DNA from: Ruminococcaceae bacterium UBA7135
Lineage (GTDB): Bacteria > Bacillota > Clostridia > Oscillospirales > Ruminococcaceae
NCBI GenBank assembly: GCA_002492075.1
Contig: DKXD01000108.1
Span: 1-5,498 of the forward strand
Length of the DNA: 5,498 nucleotides
Reading direction: 5' to 3'
Program-made: the position numbers and the translations under genes
The notes under the pieces: generated by a model
The model's database searches: none
The model's input: the letters and a program-made list of their open reading frames with translations, nothing else
Told to the model about the DNA's origin: nothing
Shown here: positions 1 through 2,545 of the stretch, piece by piece
Numbering within the stretch: position 1 is the stretch's first letter
Layout: every line of letters begins with the position of its first letter

Positions 1-31
1 AAATATCTATAAGTGCATTATTTTTTCTGTG

Positions 32-60
32 TTGATTTTTTTGCGTAAATGTGATAAAAT
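32..60 (+). promoter_or_regulatory. Sigma-A type promoter of the GGDEF gene
   Basis: The -35 box is TTGATT at 32-37 and the -10 box is TAAAAT at 55-60. The spacer is exactly 17 nt, and a TGA at 52-54 makes an extended -10. Transcription would begin near 67, leaving a leader of about 160 nt before the GGDEF start codon. The surroundings are very AT-rich, which raises the chance-match rate, but correct spacing combined with the TG extension makes this a good candidate. Confidence 0.6.
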
Positions 61-229
61 AATAATATAAGTTTATAAGTAGTTTTATGTTTAAAGTTTA
101 AATGTGGTATCTTTTGCTTCGTCTGTTATGACGTGGAGGTCGTAGAAAAATCATCATTCCCGGTATAAGGGAAAATACAATAACGGCTTGACATTGTTGT
201 ATGATGTTAAGCAAGTTCGGAGTGGATAC
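61..229 (+). other. Long 5' leader of the GGDEF gene
   Basis: About 160 nt separate the predicted transcription start from the ATG. Visible elements are a direct repeat TTTAAAgTTTAAA near 90-102, a 4-bp hairpin CGTC/GACG (120-123 with 130-133), an unused Shine-Dalgarno-like GGAGG at 135-139 with no start codon at the right distance, and a 5-bp hairpin TTCCC/GGGAA (157-161 with 169-173). I do not recognise a known riboswitch. In particular I do not see the conserved blocks of the c-di-GMP-I (GEMM) aptamer. Its function is unknown; it may be only a long untranslated region. Confidence 0.35.
219..225 (+). promoter_or_regulatory. Ribosome binding site fixing the GGDEF start at 230
   Basis: GGAGTGG at 219-225 contains GGAG, which ends 7 nt before the ATG at 230. 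An in-frame TTG at 188 would lengthen the protein by 14 residues, but it has no comparable purine-rich site in front of it. The ATG at 230 is therefore preferred. Confidence 0.7.
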
Positions 230-1378
230 ATGAAAAAGTTCAGTTTAAACGGTATAGAGATGGGCAGCAAAATGACTTTGAAGCTCGTTTGCTTTTTGGC
301 TGCCGCAATGCACCTTACATTTTTGCTTATTTTCCGTCAATTCAAAGTAACGCCGTTGATGATATTTAATATTGGCAGCGTAACATTCTATTTACTTAGC
401 GGAATTATGTTATTGAGAAAGGATGAGTTAAAGCATTATTTGATATGGATTACCGCTATCTTCACCGAAATAGTAGTTCATGCAACACTGTGTACGCTGT
501 TATTGGGCGTAGACACTTGTTTTGTTCTGTATCCTATCACTGTTTTGCCGATTTGCGCGTATTTTTTGTTTTTGCACAGAAACGGTCAAAAGATATTTCT
601 GCGATTGGTCGTTATTTTCGTGTGTGTTACATTTTGCGTAACTGCCGTGACCGTTGCTGTATCGGAGTATTTCGGCGGCTATGTTCCGACTAATATCGCG
701 GTGCTCAGCCGTAAAGAGAAGATGATAATTCGCACGGTGAACATTTTCTTTGCCGCGGTAATTCTCTATGGATTTACGATGATGTTTTATCTGGAGATGA
801 CACGGCTTTTGGAAAAGCTGCGCGAATCTACGGAGAAACTGAAATATACCGCGACGCACGACGCGTTGACGGGACTTACCAACCGCCGTAGCTTCTGGGA
901 CTATTTTGATGTCCTCAGCCACGACTGCAAGCATTATAACATCGCAATGGGCGACCTCGACAGCTTTAAGAAGATAAACGATACATATGGTCACGGCTGC
1001 GGCGATCTGGTGTTGAGATCGGTTGCGGATATCATTAACGACAGCACCAAGGAAAACGAGATTGCTTGCCGTTGGGGCGGCGAGGAAATGGTGGTTGTAT
1101 TTATCGGCGAACGCTCGGACGCGCTGACTCGTCTTGAGGAGATACGCAAGAAAATAGAAGCTCTTTCGCTGAACTATGAGGGTTTAAATGTCAGCGTGAC
1201 TATGACGTTCGGCTTTGCGGACAGCGAGGAGATAAAACGCGCTATGACTGAGTGTGAGGAAAATGATAATGTCGATCCCTCATCAAAGCGATATGGTATG
1301 GAATCTTTATTATCTATGGCGGATAAGCGATTGTATACCGGCAAGGGCAGCGGCAAAAATGTTGTTGTGGATAAATAA
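230..1378 (+). CDS. Six-TM membrane protein with GGDEF domain (probable diguanylate cyclase)
   Basis: This 382-residue protein probably makes cyclic di-GMP from two GTP at the inner face of the membrane. Six hydrophobic segments are visible at about residues 17-35, 42-62, 70-92, 97-115, 122-144 and 166-188. A short helical linker (189-205) leads into the GGDEF domain (about 206-382). Domain landmarks are DALTGLTNRR (211-220), GDLDSFKKIND (241-251) with likely metal ligand D242, substrate residues N250 and D259, the signature GGEEM (283-287), and the C-terminal ADKRLYxGKxxGKN block. The signature has Met where Phe is usual, but the catalytic acidic residues remain. At the inhibitory-site position (274-277) the sequence is KENE rather than RxxD, so classical product inhibition is not expected. 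A loop at about 331-357 is longer than usual. The membrane part matches no sensor family I can name, and there is no EAL domain. The gene is monocistronic, with its stop codon inside the terminator A-tract. Activity is inferred from motifs. Confidence 0.9.
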   Translation: MKKFSLNGIEMGSKMTLKLVCFLAAAMHLTFLLIFRQFKVTPLMIFNIGSVTFYLLSGIMLLRKDELKHYLIWITAIFTEIVVHATLCTLLLGVDTCFVLYPITVLPICAYFLFLHRNGQKIFLRLVVIFVCVTFCVTAVTVAVSEYFGGYVPTNIAVLSRKEKMIIRTVNIFFAAVILYGFTMMFYLEMTRLLEKLRESTEKLKYTATHDALTGLTNRRSFWDYFDVLSHDCKHYNIAMGDLDSFKKINDTYGHGCGDLVLRSVADIINDSTKENEIACRWGGEEMVVVFIGERSDALTRLEEIRKKIEALSLNYEGLNVSVTMTFGFADSEEIKRAMTECEENDNVDPSSKRYGMESLLSMADKRLYTGKGSGKNVVVDK

Positions 1379-1408
1379 AAAAGCTCCGCGGAAACCGCGG
1401 AGCTTTTT
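1378..1408. terminator. Bidirectional intrinsic terminator
   Basis: A perfect inverted repeat has the GC-rich arm GCTCCGCGG (1383-1391), loop AAA (1392-1394) and arm CCGCGGAGC (1395-1403). It is extended by A residues on the left pairing with T5 (1404-1408) on the right, giving a stem of up to 14 bp. A run of A6 at 1377-1382 provides the U-tract for transcripts on the minus strand, and T5 provides it for the plus strand. It sits between the stop codon of the GGDEF gene and the stop of the convergent NrdD-like gene, so it serves both. Confidence 0.93.
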
Positions 1409-1417
1409 GTATTTGGT

Positions 1418-1687
1418 TTACTGCAAGCCGTGCTTTACGCGAGCCTTTTCCTCGGCACGCTTTGCGTTGTTGAAACGGTCAAGTGTGCCTACAAGATAGC
1501 CTGTGATACGTCTGATACGCTGGAACGGAACGTCCGAAAAATGATATTTTGCGTTCACGAAGTCGCCGTCTATTTCGAGGTCAATGCCGCGAAGGTGCTT
1601 TTCGGGATATTTCGTGTGGGCGCACTCTATATAGTAGTCAATCTCCTCTTGAGGAAGCTTTCCTCCGGTAACATTAATGTCGATCAT
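1418..1687 (-). CDS. Small stand-alone NrdD-type glycyl radical domain protein
   Basis: This 89-residue protein resembles the C-terminal tail of anaerobic (class III) ribonucleoside-triphosphate reductase, which holds the radical glycine. Residues 57-86 carry RIRRITGYLVG, then DRFNNAKRAEE, then RVKH. This follows the family pattern RR-x-[CT]-G-Y-L ... N-x-[GA]-K-x-x-E-E ... R-V-K-H seen at the end of NrdD, and puts the candidate radical glycine at G63. The N-terminal half (1-55) is short and acidic, and I do not recognise a fold in it. The zinc-binding CxxC pairs of full NrdD are absent (the only Cys is C22), as is the roughly 600-residue barrel. It therefore cannot reduce nucleotides alone. 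By analogy with GrcA/YfiD it could be a replaceable radical domain or a partner of a full NrdD encoded elsewhere; this is inference. The start at 1687 has a GGAGG 8 nt upstream (1696-1700 on the opposite strand), and the promoter has NrdR-box-like sites, which supports a ribonucleotide reductase link. Confidence 0.82.
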   Translation of the reverse strand: MIDINVTGGKLPQEEIDYYIECAHTKYPEKHLRGIDLEIDGDFVNAKYHFSDVPFQRIRRITGYLVGTLDRFNNAKRAEEKARVKHGLQ

Positions 1688-1695
1688 AATTTTCC

Positions 1696-1700
1696 CCTCC
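1696..1700 (-). promoter_or_regulatory. Strong ribosome binding site of the NrdD-like gene
   Basis: Read on the minus strand, GGAGG lies inside a longer purine run (GGGAGGGG) and ends 8 nt before the ATG at 1687. It confirms that this small frame is translated and sets its start. Confidence 0.85.
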
Positions 1701-1734
1701 CGTTTTTTTATTACCCATTTGTGGGTGCAATATT

Positions 1735-1763
1735 ATTCTATCACAATATATTGTACAAGTCAA
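1735..1763 (-). promoter_or_regulatory. Promoter of the NrdD-like gene
   Basis: On the minus strand the -35 box is TTGACT (1763 to 1758) and the -10 box is TAGAAT (1740 to 1735). The spacer is 17 nt, and TGA just before the -10 makes it an extended -10. The transcript would start near 1728, about 40 nt before the start codon. A small hairpin in the leader (ACCCA/TGGGT, 1713-1717 with 1722-1726) lies close to the start site. The spacer is almost filled by a perfect 12-bp palindrome (1743-1754), so a bound regulator would block RNA polymerase. Confidence 0.75.
1741..1756. promoter_or_regulatory. NrdR-box-like operator 1 (between -35 and -10)
   Basis: The 16-bp site has the core CAATATATTG (1744-1753). 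It matches the published NrdR-box consensus acaCwAtATaTwGtgt at all ten core positions and 13 of 16 overall. NrdR is the zinc-ribbon / ATP-cone repressor that senses dATP/ATP and controls ribonucleotide reductase genes in many bacteria. The site occupies the spacer of the promoter of the NrdD-like gene, as expected for a repressor operator. Confidence 0.7.
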
Positions 1764-1984
1764 TAGTGAATTTGCACAATATTTTGACGAAAACTTTGTC
1801 AGACGGTATTGTTATGCAAAAAAATTTTTTGTAAGATATTAGATCCAACGCTGTGTATATAAGTGAAAGGCAAGGCTTTGAACCTTTAGAGATGTCCTTT
1901 AGAAGCGAGGTGACACAAACACGGTCTTTTGGAAAGCCGTTTCGGCGGAACAATTGCGAAACGTACAAAAGATCATATTAAACT
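1764..1984. other. Divergent intergenic region upstream of the ECF sigma gene
   Basis: This stretch lies between the NrdD-like promoter and the sigma start codon. A weak plus-strand promoter is possible at TTGACG (1784-1789) / 17 nt / TATTGT (1807-1812); its -35 overlaps NrdR-like operator 2. An A7T6 tract (1818-1830) would bend the DNA. The octamer CCTTTAGA occurs twice, 13 nt apart (1883-1890 and 1896-1903). GCCG/CGGC (1936-1939 with 1943-1946) forms a short hairpin with no U-tract. A possible 29-codon basic frame runs from ATG 1892 to TAA 1979-1981, three bases before the sigma ATG, but it has no clear ribosome binding site. I could not identify a convincing ECF-type promoter. Confidence 0.35.
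1774..1789. promoter_or_regulatory. NrdR-box-like operator 2 (upstream of -35)
   Basis: The core CAATATTTTG (1777-1786) matches nine of ten core positions and 11 of 16 overall of the NrdR-box consensus. Its centre is 33 bp from that of operator 1, about three helical turns. This resembles the tandem, same-face arrangement typical of NrdR sites. Taken alone it would be weak in such AT-rich DNA; its value lies in the spacing relative to operator 1. Confidence 0.5.
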
Positions 1985-2545
1985 ATGAACGATAATGAAA
2001 TAGTAGCGCTCTTTTTGAGCCGTGACGAGGCGGCAATAAAAGAGACGCTGGAAAAGTACAAAAGCTATCTGATGAAGATAGCGGAAAACATCACCGGATC
2101 GCATGAGGACGCGGAAGAATGTGTCAACGACGCGCTTCTGAACGCATGGGAGAGCATACCGCCGAATAAACCCGAAATGCTTTCTACATATCTCGGCAAG
2201 CTTACGCGGAACATAGCGATAAACAAGCGCAAGCGCCGGCTGACGGAAAAGCGCGGCAGGGGAGAGGCGGAAGTGGCTTTTGAGGAACTGTCCGATATGA
2301 TAAAAGGCTCGGAGAACATCGAGCAAGAGTTCGACCGCCGCGAGCTTTCGCGGGAGATAAACGCGTTTCTGGAGGAACTTCCCGACTACAAGCGGATTTT
2401 GTTCGTGAGGAGATATTGGTATTGCGACAGCGTAAAGGTGATAGCCGCGGAGCTGGGAATGAGCGAGACAGGCGCGTCGGTCACTCTGCACCGACTTCGG
2501 GAAAAGCTCCGCAAACATTTGAGAAAGAGAGGTTATGATATATGA
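1985..2545 (+). CDS. ECF-type RNA polymerase sigma factor
   Basis: This 186-residue protein has the two-domain layout and usual length of extracytoplasmic function sigma factors. The sigma-2 domain spans about residues 14-88, with the conserved helix HEDAEECVNDALLNAWESIPP-type sequence at 40-60 and a basic stretch NKRKRR at 80-85 in the -10 recognition part. After a linker, sigma-4 spans about 125-182, with a helix-turn-helix around VKVIAAELGMSETGASVTLH (150-169) that would contact the -35 element. No extra C-terminal domain is present. The start at 1985 is the first possible one, because an in-frame TAA lies at 1979-1981. It has no recognisable Shine-Dalgarno sequence, unlike the other genes here. 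Its stop codon overlaps the start of the next gene (ATGA, 2542-2545), the classic arrangement for a sigma factor and its anti-sigma. It probably directs transcription of an envelope-related regulon; the target genes cannot be told from this window. Confidence 0.92.
   Translation: MNDNEIVALFLSRDEAAIKETLEKYKSYLMKIAENITGSHEDAEECVNDALLNAWESIPPNKPEMLSTYLGKLTRNIAINKRKRRLTEKRGRGEAEVAFEELSDMIKGSENIEQEFDRRELSREINAFLEELPDYKRILFVRRYWYCDSVKVIAAELGMSETGASVTLHRLREKLRKHLRKRGYDI
2528..2532 (+). promoter_or_regulatory. Ribosome binding site of the anti-sigma candidate
   Basis: AGAGG lies inside the 3' end of the sigma gene and ends 9 nt before the ATG at 2542. Together with the ATGA overlap, it supports this start and coupled translation of the two proteins. 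Confidence 0.6.

Noticed and set aside
188..193. A perfect -35 hexamer TTGACA just before the GGDEF gene, and TTG 188 as an alternative start
   Set aside because: No -10 hexamer lies at 16-18 nt, and the TTG has no SD, whereas the ATG at 230 has GGAG 7 nt upstream.
67..229. c-di-GMP riboswitch upstream of the GGDEF gene
   Set aside because: The conserved blocks of the GEMM aptamer are not present, and the visible stems are only 4-5 bp.
500..994. A 164-codon minus-strand open frame opposite the GGDEF gene
   Set aside because: It is antisense to conserved GGDEF motifs and membrane helices, and its composition is not protein-like.
1430..1834. A 134-codon plus-strand open frame across the NrdD-like gene
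   Set aside because: The opposite strand has the NrdD motif, a strong SD, a promoter and a terminator. The plus frame has none of these and runs through the NrdR-like sites and promoter.
1936..1946. GCCG/CGGC hairpin before the sigma gene as a terminator
   Set aside because: The stem is only 4 bp and no T-tract follows it on either strand.
1741..1968. A 75-codon minus-strand open frame in the intergenic region
   Set aside because: It has no recognisable motif or ribosome binding site, and it overlaps the promoter and operators of the NrdD-like gene.
1973..2518. A 181-codon minus-strand open frame opposite the sigma gene
   Set aside because: It lies entirely antisense to a clearly recognisable ECF sigma factor, and its translation has no family features. 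It is a by-product of the sigma gene's codon pattern.
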